Positions 43,635-51,588 of a DNA stretch of 59,096 bases are shown here, piece after piece. This DNA is from an uncultured Clostridia bacterium (GTDB lineage: Bacteria; Bacillota; Clostridia; Christensenellales; Aristaeellaceae): NCBI GenBank assembly GCA_934632155.1, contig CAKTXZ010000015.1, positions 1-59,096 of the forward strand, in the 5' to 3' direction. A program made the translations under genes and the position numbers. Within the stretch, counting starts at the first letter, position 1. Each line of letters starts with the position of its first letter. Under the pieces are notes generated by a model. That model was not told the DNA's origin, ran no database searches, and saw only the letters and a program-made list of their open reading frames with translations.

Positions 43635-45068
43635 TCAGTTTTCGGGCGCGTTGTCGACGGCTTCTGCTTTTTCCGCTTCGGGGGCGACCTGCCGGCCGAC
43701 CAGACCGCCGGCGGCGACCATTTTGAGCATCTGCGGAATATCCAGACTGGTGGCCGCCTTGATCGCCTCAAAGGACTGCATCATGGAGCCTGTCATGTCG
43801 CGGGTCAGGCCGGTTGCCGCACCTTCGCCAAAGAGAATGATCTTGTCCGTCTGGCTGAGCGGCTCGCCGATGGCGCGCGCGACTTCGGGCAGCTTATCCA
43901 CCACCATTTCCAGCATGGCCGCCTGCCCGTACTGCTGCATGGCCTCCGCCTTGCGCTGAATCGCCTCGGCCTCCGCGCGGCCCTTGAGCGCCGTTGCCTC
44001 CGCCGCCTTCTGGGATTCATACAGCTCAGCGTCCGCCTTGGCCTGACGCTCGAAGCGCTCGGCCTCCGCGCGGGCAATGCGCGCGTCCTTTTCGGCGTTT
44101 GCCTTTTCGCGAATCTCGACGTTCAGGCGTTCGCGCTCGATTTCGACCTGCTGCTTTTTCAGCTCCGTTTCCTTTTGCAGCTTGGTCATTTCGGCGGCGG
44201 CGCGCTCGGTCTCGTAGGTCTTGCGGATACGCTCCTGCTCGATGCGGTAGGTTTCGTCCGCTTTGGCCTTTTCCTGATCCGCTTCGATTTTGTAGGCTGC
44301 CTCGCGCAGGGCGAGCTCCTTGTTCTGCTCGGCGATAACGGCCTCCGCCTCAATCTGCGCCTTGTGCCCCTCCTGCTCCGCCTTGGCGCGGGCAATCTTC
44401 GCGTCGCGCTCTTTTTCGACCAGCTTCTGCTGGGCCATAATTTCAATGACGTTGCCGTCCTTGTCGGCGAAATTCTGAATGGTCAGGTTGATGATTTCCA
44501 AGCCCATGTTGGCCATGTCGGCCATGGCCGCCTTGATGGATTCCTGCGCGAACTTGTCGCGGTTCTGCACCAGCTCCGCGATGGTCATCTGGCCGATGAT
44601 TTCGCGCATGTTGCCTTCCAGCACGTCCTTGGCCAGCGCCTTGATCTGCTGCGCGTCGTAATGCAGCAGCTGCTCGGCGGCGGTGGCGATGAATAGCTCG
44701 TCCGAGCCGATCTTGATGTTGGCGACCGCGTCCACCAGCACGGAGATATATTCCTTCGTCGGCACGGGCTGGGCGGTTTTGATATCCACCTGCATCAGGC
44801 ACATGTCCAGCTTATCAATTCGCTCGATGGCGGGAATCCAGAAGGTTGCGCCGCCGCGGACGATGCGATAGCCGAAGCGCTTCACAGAAGCGGAGCCGTC
44901 CATGTTGCGCACCTTATAGCGTCTGCGCAGCAGGCCGGAGATGATGAGGGCCGTATCCGGCGGCGCGATTTTGTATCGCGGCAGGAATTTGACCAGTACA
45001 ATCAAAATGACAAGGCCGATGGGCAACCAATACCAATGGTTTACGAGGTTTTCCAAAAATGCTTCCAT
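43635..45068 (-). CDS. Flotillin-like SPFH protein
   Basis: 477 residues. One N-terminal membrane hairpin (WLPIGLVILIVLVKFL), an SPFH/band-7 domain (about 40-210), then a long Glu/Ala/Lys/Arg-rich coiled coil (about 210-390) with repeated EA-type motifs, and a Gly/Ala-rich C-terminal tail. This matches YuaG/FloT of Bacillus, which organises functional membrane microdomains. The usual NfeD partner is absent; instead a coiled-coil membrane protein gene lies 32 bp upstream. ATG follows AAAGGAACC. Confidence 0.93.
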   Translation of the reverse strand: MEAFLENLVNHWYWLPIGLVILIVLVKFLPRYKIAPPDTALIISGLLRRRYKVRNMDGSASVKRFGYRIVRGGATFWIPAIERIDKLDMCLMQVDIKTAQPVPTKEYISVLVDAVANIKIGSDELFIATAAEQLLHYDAQQIKALAKDVLEGNMREIIGQMTIAELVQNRDKFAQESIKAAMADMANMGLEIINLTIQNFADKDGNVIEIMAQQKLVEKERDAKIARAKAEQEGHKAQIEAEAVIAEQNKELALREAAYKIEADQEKAKADETYRIEQERIRKTYETERAAAEMTKLQKETELKKQQVEIERERLNVEIREKANAEKDARIARAEAERFERQAKADAELYESQKAAEATALKGRAEAEAIQRKAEAMQQYGQAAMLEMVVDKLPEVARAIGEPLSQTDKIILFGEGAATGLTRDMTGSMMQSFEAIKAATSLDIPQMLKMVAAGGLVGRQVAPEAEKAEAVDNAPEN

Positions 45069-45100
45069 AGAAGTGGTTCCTTTCTGGCAAAGGTAGTAGC

Positions 45101-46543
45101 TTACGCGGCGGGCGTATCCACCGCCGCGACGTAAAGCGTGATTTCGATCGTGTCGATCACTTCATCGTTCGCGTTCAGGCGCGTAATGGTGAGAACGTAT
45201 TCGCCTGCATCGGCCAAATCGAGCGTGCCGTCGGTGATTTCGATCGCTTCCGCGCCGTCGGCCTTGCGAATCGTCAGGCTAAGGTGTTCGCCCACTGCGT
45301 CGGCCAGCCGCTGCAGTGCGTCGGCAAGGTCGGAATTCAGCTTTGCGATCCTCTGCTCCGAGTCGGAAACCAGCGTTTTCTGATTTTCAACGTCTGCCTT
45401 CAGCTTTTTGATTGTTTCCTCACACAGGGCGTGCGCCGCCTTCTCCGCGGCGATTTCATCCTTGAGCGTCTGCAGCGCGTCCTGATGCTGCTTGTCGCTT
45501 GCAGCCTGCGCCGCCTTCTCTGCGGCGATTTCGTCCTTGAGCGTCTGCAGCGCGTCCTGATGCTGCTTATCGCTTGCAGCCTGCGCCTCCGTCAGGCGGG
45601 CGACCTCCTTCGTGGCGGTATCCAGCTTCGCCTGCAGGGCGACGGTTTGCTCGGATGCGTCGGAGAGCTGCTTTTGCTGGTCGGCGATGGTCTGCTGCGC
45701 GGTTGCCAGCTGCTCCTTTGCGCCCAGCAGCGCCGTTTCCTTTTCGGTAATCAGGTCAACCTGCGTTTGCGCTTCGGTTTTCAGCTGCTCGAGCTGCTGC
45801 TGAAGCTGGGCGCGTTCGGTTTCCAGCGCTTTGCCGCTGGTGATGCTGGCGGCAAGCTGCGCGGCCTGCTCGGTGATGGTGGCTTCCTTTTGCGTCAGGC
45901 TATTTTGCAGGGTCTGAATTTCCGTCTGCAGGGTGGCGATGGTATCCAGCTTTTCCTGAATATCGCGCTGCAGCTCGGCCTTTTCCTGCGTAGTCTGCGC
46001 CGCGTTTTCCTGACTGCTTTGAATTTCGGCCTTGAGCGCGGCCTCCTTCTCGGCCAGCGCGGTTGAAAGCTGGGTCAGTTTTTCCTGCGCTGCGGCGGAA
46101 GCGTCCTCGGCGGCCTTTTGCAGCTTCGCCACCTCGGCGGCGGTCTGCACGGCCAGCTCCGTCTGCTGTTTTTCAGCGGTCAGATCAGCGCTTAGCTGTT
46201 CGACCTGCTGTTGAAGCGCTGCGTTGGCCTTTGCGAGGCTTTCCTGCGTGGCCTGAAGATTTTTTTCGGCCTCGGTCAGCGCTGCGGTCTGCTGGTCAAT
46301 GCTTTGCTTGGCGGCGTCCAGATCGGTTTCCTTCTGGCTGAGCTGCTGCTGCAGATCGGCGATGGTATCGTTTTGCAGCTTGCGGGCATCCTCCGCGGCC
46401 TGAACCTGACCGGAAAGATTTTTCTTTTCCGCTTCCAGCTTTTCCACCTGATCAGACAGGCTGTTCCGCTGGCCGATGAACACGCCCAGCAGAATGGCGG
46501 CGACGAGAACGAGCGCGGTGATGATCCAGATTGACTTCTTCAT
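45101..46543 (-). CDS. Membrane-anchored coiled-coil protein, probable flotillin partner
   Basis: 480 residues. The start ATG follows GGGAGGA; the frame upstream is unrelated. Residues 5-25 are a signal anchor (IWIITALVLVAAILLGVFIG). Then about 360 residues of Gln/Glu/Ala/Lys-rich heptads form a long extracellular coiled coil, including an exact 25-residue duplication. The last about 75 residues (LSLTIRKADGAEAIEITDGTLDL...) look like a small beta domain. Not recognised as a named family. Position before the flotillin gene suggests that the two act together in the envelope. Confidence 0.8.
   Translation of the reverse strand: MKKSIWIITALVLVAAILLGVFIGQRNSLSDQVEKLEAEKKNLSGQVQAAEDARKLQNDTIADLQQQLSQKETDLDAAKQSIDQQTAALTEAEKNLQATQESLAKANAALQQQVEQLSADLTAEKQQTELAVQTAAEVAKLQKAAEDASAAAQEKLTQLSTALAEKEAALKAEIQSSQENAAQTTQEKAELQRDIQEKLDTIATLQTEIQTLQNSLTQKEATITEQAAQLAASITSGKALETERAQLQQQLEQLKTEAQTQVDLITEKETALLGAKEQLATAQQTIADQQKQLSDASEQTVALQAKLDTATKEVARLTEAQAASDKQHQDALQTLKDEIAAEKAAQAASDKQHQDALQTLKDEIAAEKAAHALCEETIKKLKADVENQKTLVSDSEQRIAKLNSDLADALQRLADAVGEHLSLTIRKADGAEAIEITDGTLDLADAGEYVLTITRLNANDEVIDTIEITLYVAAVDTPAA
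45432..45581 (-). repeat. Two tandem 75-bp repeats in the coiled-coil gene
   Basis: Copies at 45432-45506 and 45507-45581 differ at only a few bases and encode 25 residues each (QAASDKQHQDALQTLKDEIA core). 25 is not a multiple of the heptad, so each copy shifts the coiled-coil register. Confidence 0.85.
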
Positions 46544-46999
46544 GATACAGTTCCTCCCCTTGTTATGGCTGAATGTTGGTGTGGCGCTACGTAGAATCTG
46601 AAATATGGCAAAATAGTTGCCGAATAGTATAAAATAGCATATTCTACATTGGCATAAAAATTCCTTTCTTTTGGCAAAAAAATCATTAAACAAGCGCCCG
46701 GTGAAACGCCGGGTGCGCAAACTGTCTCCTGAAACGGCATCAAAGGCCTCATCAAATCCGTTTGCGGCAATGGGGAAGGCGTGCACTTGAATTCACTCGA
46801 ATTGTTCGGCTCGCCGAGGGAAGCTTCCTTGATGCTTTCACGCAGAAAAGTTTCCGCTCGGCTTCGCCGTGCGCAGGCTGAAGGCTCTTCGTTCCGCATA
46901 TGCGTGTCGCCCGCGCAGCGCTGCGATATGCAAAACACCCGGCAAAATGCCGGGTGTGAATGCTTTTGCGTCAACAATCGAGACGCAAAGGAGAGTGAA
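46544..46999. other. Intergenic with two similar hairpins
   Basis: 456 bp between the coiled-coil gene and the EF-G paralogue. Two related CCCGG hairpins stand about 240 bp apart (46692-46716 and 46935-46957), with a stretch open in both directions between them. A leftward TATACT near 46625 may be the -10 of the coiled-coil gene. No gene could be supported. Confidence 0.4.
46935..46957 (-). terminator. Terminator of the EF-G paralogue gene
   Basis: ACACCCGGCA (46935-46944) and TGCCGGGTGT (46948-46957) form a perfect 10-bp stem; leftward the sequence continues TTTTGC. Confidence 0.75.
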
Positions 47000-49081
47000 T
47001 TACTCCTCGTCCTCGTCGTCCTTCTGCGCATTTTCGATGATCTTCTTCGCCGCGTCGGAGGGCATTTCCTCGTAACGCTCGAAGCTCATCGTGAAGGAGC
47101 CGCGCGCCTGCGTCATGGAGCGCAGGTCGGTCGCATATTTGAACATTTCGCCCATGGGCGCTTCGGCGGTGACGCGCTGCAGGCCGTCCACCTGATCCAT
47201 GCCCATGATACGGCCGCGACGCTTGTTCATGTCGCCCATGATATCGCCCATGTATTCATCGGGAACGAACACTTCCACGTGCATGATCGGCTCGAGCAGG
47301 ACGGGGCTGGCGTCCATGCAGCCCTTCTTATAGGCGATGCGGGCAGCCGTCTTGAACGCCATTTCAGAGGAATCGACCGGGTGATAGGAGCCGTCGTACA
47401 GCTTTGCGCGCAGGCCGACCATCGGGTAACCGGCCAGAACACCCTTGCGGATATTTTCACGCAGACCCTTTTCGACGGAGGGAATAAAGTTGCGCGGAAC
47501 AGCGCCGCCGACCACGGCGTCCACGAACTCGAAGTCGACGTTCGTATCGCCAATGGGAGAGAATTCGATCCACACGTCGCCGAACTGGCCGTGGCCGCCG
47601 GACTGCTTCTTATGACGGCCTTGGCAGGAAACCGTCTTGCGAATGGTTTCGCGGTAGGGAATCTTCGGGTCGCTCAGGTTCGCGTTGGCGCCGAACTTAG
47701 AGGCCAGCTTGTTGCGAATGACGTCCAGATGCAATTCGCCCTGACCGGAAACCAGCGTTTCGGTCGTCTCGGCGTTCTTTTCAATTTTAATGGAAGGATC
47801 TTCTTCCTGCAGGCGGGACAGGCCGGAGAAGACCTTGTCTTCTTCGCCCTGCTTCGCGGCGGAGATGGCCTTGGAAATGCAGGGGGCCGGGAAGGCGATG
47901 GGCTCAAAGCGGATGGGCGCGGCGGCGTCGCAGAGCGTGTCGCCGGAATTGGTGAACTGCAGCTTGGACAGCGCGCCGATGTCGCCGGCGTTCAGCAGGG
48001 AAACGCCCGTCTGCTTCTTGCCGCGCATCATGAACAGGCCGCCGGCCTTTTCGGCCTTATCGGCATTGGCGTTATACAGCGCGGTGGCCGGGGTAATCGT
48101 GCCGGAGCAGACGCGGAAGAGGGAAAGCTTGCCGACGAAGGGGTCGGCGATGGTCTTGAAAACCAGCGCGGAGAAGGGCGCGCCGTTGTCGCATACGCGG
48201 CTGTCGGCTTCGTCCGTCTTGGGGTTGACGCCCACGGCCTTCGCGCCCTTGGGGGAATGGAGGTAGACGCTCATCATATCGAGCATCTTGGCAACGCCTA
48301 CGCCCGTCGTGGCCGAGCAGGCGACGACCGGCACGATGGTGCCGTTGAGCATGCCGGCGCGGAAGCCGCTGAGAATCTCCTCGTGGGTCAGCTCCTCGCC
48401 CTCCAGATACTTCATCATCAGCTCGTCGTCCGCGCCCGCGGCCGCTTCGGTGATTTCTTCCATGGCGTGCTGAATGGCGGCGGACATATCGCTCGGAACG
48501 GGCACTTCCTTGAGTGCCTTGCCAACGCCCTCGTAGGCCTTATTTTCCAGCACGTTGACAACGCCCTTGAAGGACGCGCCCGCGCCGATGGGCAGCAGCA
48601 TGGGCACGACGCTCGTGCCAAACTTTTCACGCAGCTGCTCAACCACCTTGGCGTAGTTGGCGTTTTCAGTGTCCATGCGGTTGACGATGAACATCCGGCA
48701 AACGTTGTTGCGCTTGGAATAATCCCACGCTTTTTCTGCGCCGACCGTCAGGCCGCTCACCGCGCCTACCACGATTCCCGCAGTTTCCACAACGCGCAGC
48801 GCGCCGACCATTTCGCCGATAAAATCGAAATAACCGGGAACGTCGATAACGTTGATTTTGTTGCCCTTCCATTCGACGGGCGCGAGCGCCGCGCCGATGG
48901 AAATGTGACGCTTGATTTCTTCGGGATCAAAATCCGTGGTGGCGCTGCCGTCCTCCACGCGCCCCTGGCGATCCACATGACCGGCGGCGTAGAGCATGGC
49001 CTCCGTCAGCGTGGTTTTGCCTTCGCTGCCGTGGCCGATCAGAGCAATGTTGCGAATTTTTTCCGTCTGATAGTCTGCCAT
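47000..49081 (-). CDS. Elongation factor G paralogue (EF-G-like GTPase)
   Basis: 693 residues with the full EF-G domain order. The G1 loop reads GHGSEGKTT instead of the AHIDAGKTT of housekeeping EF-G, and the switch region DFDPEEIKRHISI and VPGYFDFIGEMV are also changed (canonical DxPGHVDF). This is the group of EF-G-like proteins found beside ordinary FusA in Clostridia, and the true fusA is expected in the str operon elsewhere. The role could be in ribosome recycling, stress or protection. The C-terminus is acidic (DDEDEE). The start MADYQTEK follows AGGGGGA; a short palindrome surrounds this leader. Confidence 0.9.
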   Translation of the reverse strand: MADYQTEKIRNIALIGHGSEGKTTLTEAMLYAAGHVDRQGRVEDGSATTDFDPEEIKRHISIGAALAPVEWKGNKINVIDVPGYFDFIGEMVGALRVVETAGIVVGAVSGLTVGAEKAWDYSKRNNVCRMFIVNRMDTENANYAKVVEQLREKFGTSVVPMLLPIGAGASFKGVVNVLENKAYEGVGKALKEVPVPSDMSAAIQHAMEEITEAAAGADDELMMKYLEGEELTHEEILSGFRAGMLNGTIVPVVACSATTGVGVAKMLDMMSVYLHSPKGAKAVGVNPKTDEADSRVCDNGAPFSALVFKTIADPFVGKLSLFRVCSGTITPATALYNANADKAEKAGGLFMMRGKKQTGVSLLNAGDIGALSKLQFTNSGDTLCDAAAPIRFEPIAFPAPCISKAISAAKQGEEDKVFSGLSRLQEEDPSIKIEKNAETTETLVSGQGELHLDVIRNKLASKFGANANLSDPKIPYRETIRKTVSCQGRHKKQSGGHGQFGDVWIEFSPIGDTNVDFEFVDAVVGGAVPRNFIPSVEKGLRENIRKGVLAGYPMVGLRAKLYDGSYHPVDSSEMAFKTAARIAYKKGCMDASPVLLEPIMHVEVFVPDEYMGDIMGDMNKRRGRIMGMDQVDGLQRVTAEAPMGEMFKYATDLRSMTQARGSFTMSFERYEEMPSDAAKKIIENAQKDDEDEE

Positions 49082-49097
49082 ATGTCGGTTCCCCCTA

Positions 49098-49114
49098 ATA
49101 TTGAATTTCAATAT
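49098..49114. promoter_or_regulatory. Inverted repeat beside the EF-G-like ribosome binding site
   Basis: ATATTGAA-T-TTCAATAT is a perfect 8-bp inverted repeat placed directly upstream of the Shine-Dalgarno sequence. It is an operator-sized palindrome or a weak leader hairpin. Confidence 0.4.
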
Positions 49115-49150
49115 GATGAATCCACTTAAAATGAATCACACACAAACAGT

Positions 49151-49179
49151 ATTTTACCAGAAGATACGGCAAAATACAA
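49151..49179 (-). promoter_or_regulatory. Promoter of the EF-G paralogue
   Basis: Leftward TTGTAT (49174-49179), 17 bp, TAAAAT (49151-49156). Confidence 0.6.
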
Positions 49180-49313
49180 GCCGTTTCTTTCAAAACTTTT
49201 CATGGCCAAGCGGCAAAACTTTCGAAATATCTTCTGCCGCGCCTTGCCTTTGCCGCTTGACGGCAAACGCTGAGAAAAAATCAGAGAAAATATTTTGAAA
49301 GGCGAAAAAACTA

Positions 49314-49342
49314 TTGACAAACCGTAACAAAGCAAGTATACT
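49314..49342 (+). promoter_or_regulatory. Promoter of tRNA-Pro
   Basis: TTGACA (49314-49319), 17 bp, TATACT (49337-49342); the tRNA begins 34 bp after the -10. Confidence 0.85.
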
Positions 49343-49375
49343 ATTTCTTGTGCTCGATTGAAGCACATCGGTCTT

Positions 49376-49452
49376 CTGGGTGTAGCGCAGCTTGGTAGCG
49401 TGCTTGAATGGGGTTCAAGAGGCCGAGAGTTCAAATCTCTCCACCCAGACCA
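49376..49452 (+). tRNA. tRNA-Pro (anticodon GGG)
   Basis: 77 nt including an encoded CCA. Acceptor CTGGGTG pairs with CACCCAG. The D arm is GCGC...GCGT, anticodon arm CTTGA-ATGGGGT-TCAAG with anticodon GGG at positions 34-36, and T arm GAGAG-TTCAAAT-CTCTC. Reads CCC and CCU. It has its own promoter and terminator. Confidence 0.95.
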
Positions 49453-49453
49453 T

Positions 49454-49510
49454 AACTGGACGCCAGTTTTGATACGATGAGTATCGAAGCGGGCGTCCAG
49501 TTTCTTTTTG
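49454..49510 (+). terminator. Terminator of tRNA-Pro
   Basis: AACTGGACGCC (49454-49464) pairs with GGCGTCCAGTT (49492-49502), followed by TCTTTTT. Confidence 0.85.
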
Positions 49511-49530
49511 CAAAGCCCCTATTTGTAAGG

Positions 49531-49574
49531 CCACTGAAAAAGCCAGTCCTTTTCAGAACTGACTTTTTCAGTGG
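49531..49574. terminator. Bidirectional terminator between tRNA-Pro and rpsI
   Basis: CCACTGAAAAAGCCAGT and ACTGACTTTTTCAGTGG pair with one bulged position. The A-run and T-run inside the stem let it work in both directions; it ends the rplM-rpsI transcript. Confidence 0.75.
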
Positions 49575-49623
49575 TGTAATTTTCCAGGGTTTTTGAGCTT
49601 TTGAGTTGTGAAATTGCGTCCGT

Positions 49624-50013
49624 TTAGCGCTTGCTGAACTGCGGCGCGCGACGGGCGGCCTTGAGACCGTACTTTTTGCGCTCCTTCATGCGCGGGTCGC
49701 GCGTGAGGAAGCCGGCCTTTTTCAGGGCGGCGCGCAGCTCGGGGTTCGCCTTGCACAGCGCGCGGCTGATGCCGTGACGGATAGCGCCGGATTGGCCGGA
49801 CAGGCCGCCGCCGCACACATTGACCATCACGTCGAAGCTGCCGCCCACATTGGTCAACGCGAGGGGCTGACGAACGGTCATCTTCAGCGTTTCCAGACCG
49901 AAGTAATCGTCGATATCACGCTTATTAATTACGATTTTGCCTTCGCCCGGCACCAGACGCACACGGGCAACCGCGGACTTCCGACGGCCGACGGCATTGA
50001 AATCAGTTGCCAT
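49624..50013 (-). CDS. rpsI: Ribosomal protein S9 (uS9)
   Basis: 129 residues. N-terminal GRRKSAVARVRL, central GGGLSGQSGAIRHGISRAL, and the C-terminal KYGLKAARRAPQFSKR tail that reaches the P site of the 30S subunit. It follows rplM by 23 bp in the conserved L13-S9 operon. Confidence 0.98.
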   Translation of the reverse strand: MATDFNAVGRRKSAVARVRLVPGEGKIVINKRDIDDYFGLETLKMTVRQPLALTNVGGSFDVMVNVCGGGLSGQSGAIRHGISRALCKANPELRAALKKAGFLTRDPRMKERKKYGLKAARRAPQFSKR

Positions 50014-50036
50014 GTTGATTGCTCCTTCCGCTCAGC

Positions 50037-50471
50037 TTACTTGATCAGTTCCAGCACTTCGGGCTTCTGCGCAGCCTGCTCATGCTCCGGGCCGGCATAA
50101 ATGCGCAGCTTCGTCGCCATCTGGCGTCCCAGCGGCCCCTTGGGCAGCATGCCGACGATGGCATGACGCACCGCGAATTCGGGCTTTTCTGCAATCAGCT
50201 TGCGGTATTTGGTTTCCTTCAGACCGCCAGCATAGCCGGAATGATGATAATAAATCTTCTGATCCAGTTTTTTGCCGGTCAGGACGATTTTAGAAGCATT
50301 GATGATGATGACATGATCGCCGGTGTCCACATGGGGGGTATAGGTGGGCTTGTTCTTGCCACGCAGAATGTTCGCAACCTGAGCGGCGAGGCGACCAAGC
50401 ACCATGCCGTCTGCATCAACGACATACCACTTGCGCTCAATGTTTTGCGCATTTGCCATAAAGGTTTTCAA
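50037..50471 (-). CDS. rplM: Ribosomal protein L13 (uL13)
   Basis: 144 residues. The start is a TTG (MKTFMANAQNIERKWYVVDA), eight bases after AAGGAGG; an ATG four codons later has no proper site. GDHVIIINASKIVLTGKKLDQKIYYHHSGYAGG and MLPKGPLGRQM are family hallmarks. First gene of the L13-S9 operon. Confidence 0.97.
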   Translation of the reverse strand: MKTFMANAQNIERKWYVVDADGMVLGRLAAQVANILRGKNKPTYTPHVDTGDHVIIINASKIVLTGKKLDQKIYYHHSGYAGGLKETKYRKLIAEKPEFAVRHAIVGMLPKGPLGRQMATKLRIYAGPEHEQAAQKPEVLELIK

Positions 50472-50583
50472 GTGAATTTCCTCCTTGAAACGGTCAACTG
50501 ATGTGTTGTCCGGGCGTGATGGTCGCACGCATGGACGGTGAACAATAGTTCCGGGGCTAGCGGAGTCTATTGATGCATCGAAT

Positions 50584-50611
50584 ATTTTACCATTTTTCAC
50601 GGTTTTGTCAA
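50584..50611 (-). promoter_or_regulatory. Promoter of the rplM-rpsI operon
   Basis: Leftward TTGACA (50606-50611), 16 bp, TAAAAT (50584-50589). A leader of roughly 100 nt precedes rplM; it could hold an L13-type autoregulatory leader, but no fold was confirmed by eye. Confidence 0.75.
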
Positions 50612-50635
50612 GGGGGAAAAAAGAGGTTTTTTCGT

Positions 50636-51442
50636 TTATTCCGGCTTCCGGGGCGGCTTTTGATCCTGCTTTGCCGCGCTTTGGAGGCCGCGGCTCTGCG
50701 CGCGCCACATCAGCGGCGCGATTCCCTGCGCGCGAACAAATTCCTTATAAAAGTTTACATAAGTCCCAAAGCCGCATTCCTGCGCGATGCGGTTCACCGG
50801 CATTTCCGAATCGGCCAGCAGCCGCCGCGCCATTTCCATTTTCAGGCGGTTCAGATAGGCGTAGGGCGTTAATCCCGTTTCCTGCCGGAAGATGCGAATC
50901 AGGTAATTCCGGCTGTAGCCGCATCGCCGCGCCAGATCCTCCAGCGAAAATCCATCCTGCAGGCGGCGCATCGCCCACGCGACGGTATCCTCTACCACGC
51001 GGCGCTTTTCGCCGTCGTGCATCTGCCGCGCCAGCACGGACAGTATTTCATAAAACACGGCGTGCGTTTCGACGGCCGCGGCGTGCGCGGTGCGCAGACG
51101 CTCCAGCCGGTCAAAGAGCGGGAAAAGCTCCGGCAGCGCGGCGCGTCCGGACAGCGGCAGTCCCGCCGCGTCCGGTGAAAAAACGCCGTGGAAATGGATG
51201 TAATAGTATTGCGGCGTATCGCCGGGGGCCGCGCCCTGCTGGCGAAGACCGGCGCGCTGGATGTAATACGTCGCCTTCTCCACGCTGACAGGCTCGTCCT
51301 CCTCCAGAAAGCGCAGCGTTCCCTCAAAGACGACGACCAGCACGTCCTCCGCGCAGACGCGGGCGACGTGGCGCTCGTCCTTTTGAAAAAAGCGATAGGC
51401 GGAATGGCAGTAGCGCGGCAGGCTTTCCAGATTCAGACGCAT
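50636..51442 (-). CDS. AraC-family regulator, divergent from GH127
   Basis: 268 residues. Cupin-type N-terminal domain (VVVFEGTLRFLEEDEPVSV; YYIHFHGVFSP) and C-terminal double HTH (LEDLARRCGYSRNYLIRIFR and VNRIAQECGFGTYVNFYKEF). It is divergent from the GH127 gene with back-to-back promoters, so it is the likely regulator of arabinoside use. Confidence 0.9.
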   Translation of the reverse strand: MRLNLESLPRYCHSAYRFFQKDERHVARVCAEDVLVVVFEGTLRFLEEDEPVSVEKATYYIQRAGLRQQGAAPGDTPQYYYIHFHGVFSPDAAGLPLSGRAALPELFPLFDRLERLRTAHAAAVETHAVFYEILSVLARQMHDGEKRRVVEDTVAWAMRRLQDGFSLEDLARRCGYSRNYLIRIFRQETGLTPYAYLNRLKMEMARRLLADSEMPVNRIAQECGFGTYVNFYKEFVRAQGIAPLMWRAQSRGLQSAAKQDQKPPRKPE

Positions 51443-51460
51443 GATTTTCCCTCCCCGAGG

Positions 51461-51489
51461 ATTATAGACCGGTTGTGTGATAAATGCAA
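51461..51489 (-). promoter_or_regulatory. Promoter of the AraC gene beside GH127
   Basis: Leftward TTGCAT (51484-51489), 17 bp, TATAAT (51461-51466). Confidence 0.65.
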
Positions 51490-51511
51490 TATTTATTCAC
51501 ATTTCGCACTA

Positions 51512-51540
51512 TTGCGCGCGTGCGGCTTCTGCCGTATGAT
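51512..51540 (+). promoter_or_regulatory. Promoter of the GH127 gene
   Basis: TTGCGC (51512-51517), 17 bp, TATGAT (51535-51540). The -35 is weak, as for AraC-activated promoters. Confidence 0.5.
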
Positions 51541-51588
51541 AAAAGCATCCGAAGTGTTTATTCGTTTATTCATGAAGGAGGACGTGCC

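Noticed and set aside
46781..49129. 782-codon rightward frame over the EF-G paralogue
   Set aside because: Shadow of a clear EF-G-like protein.
50472..50583. L13 autoregulatory RNA leader before rplM
   Set aside because: A leader of fitting length exists, but no specific fold could be confirmed by eye, so it is not called as a feature.
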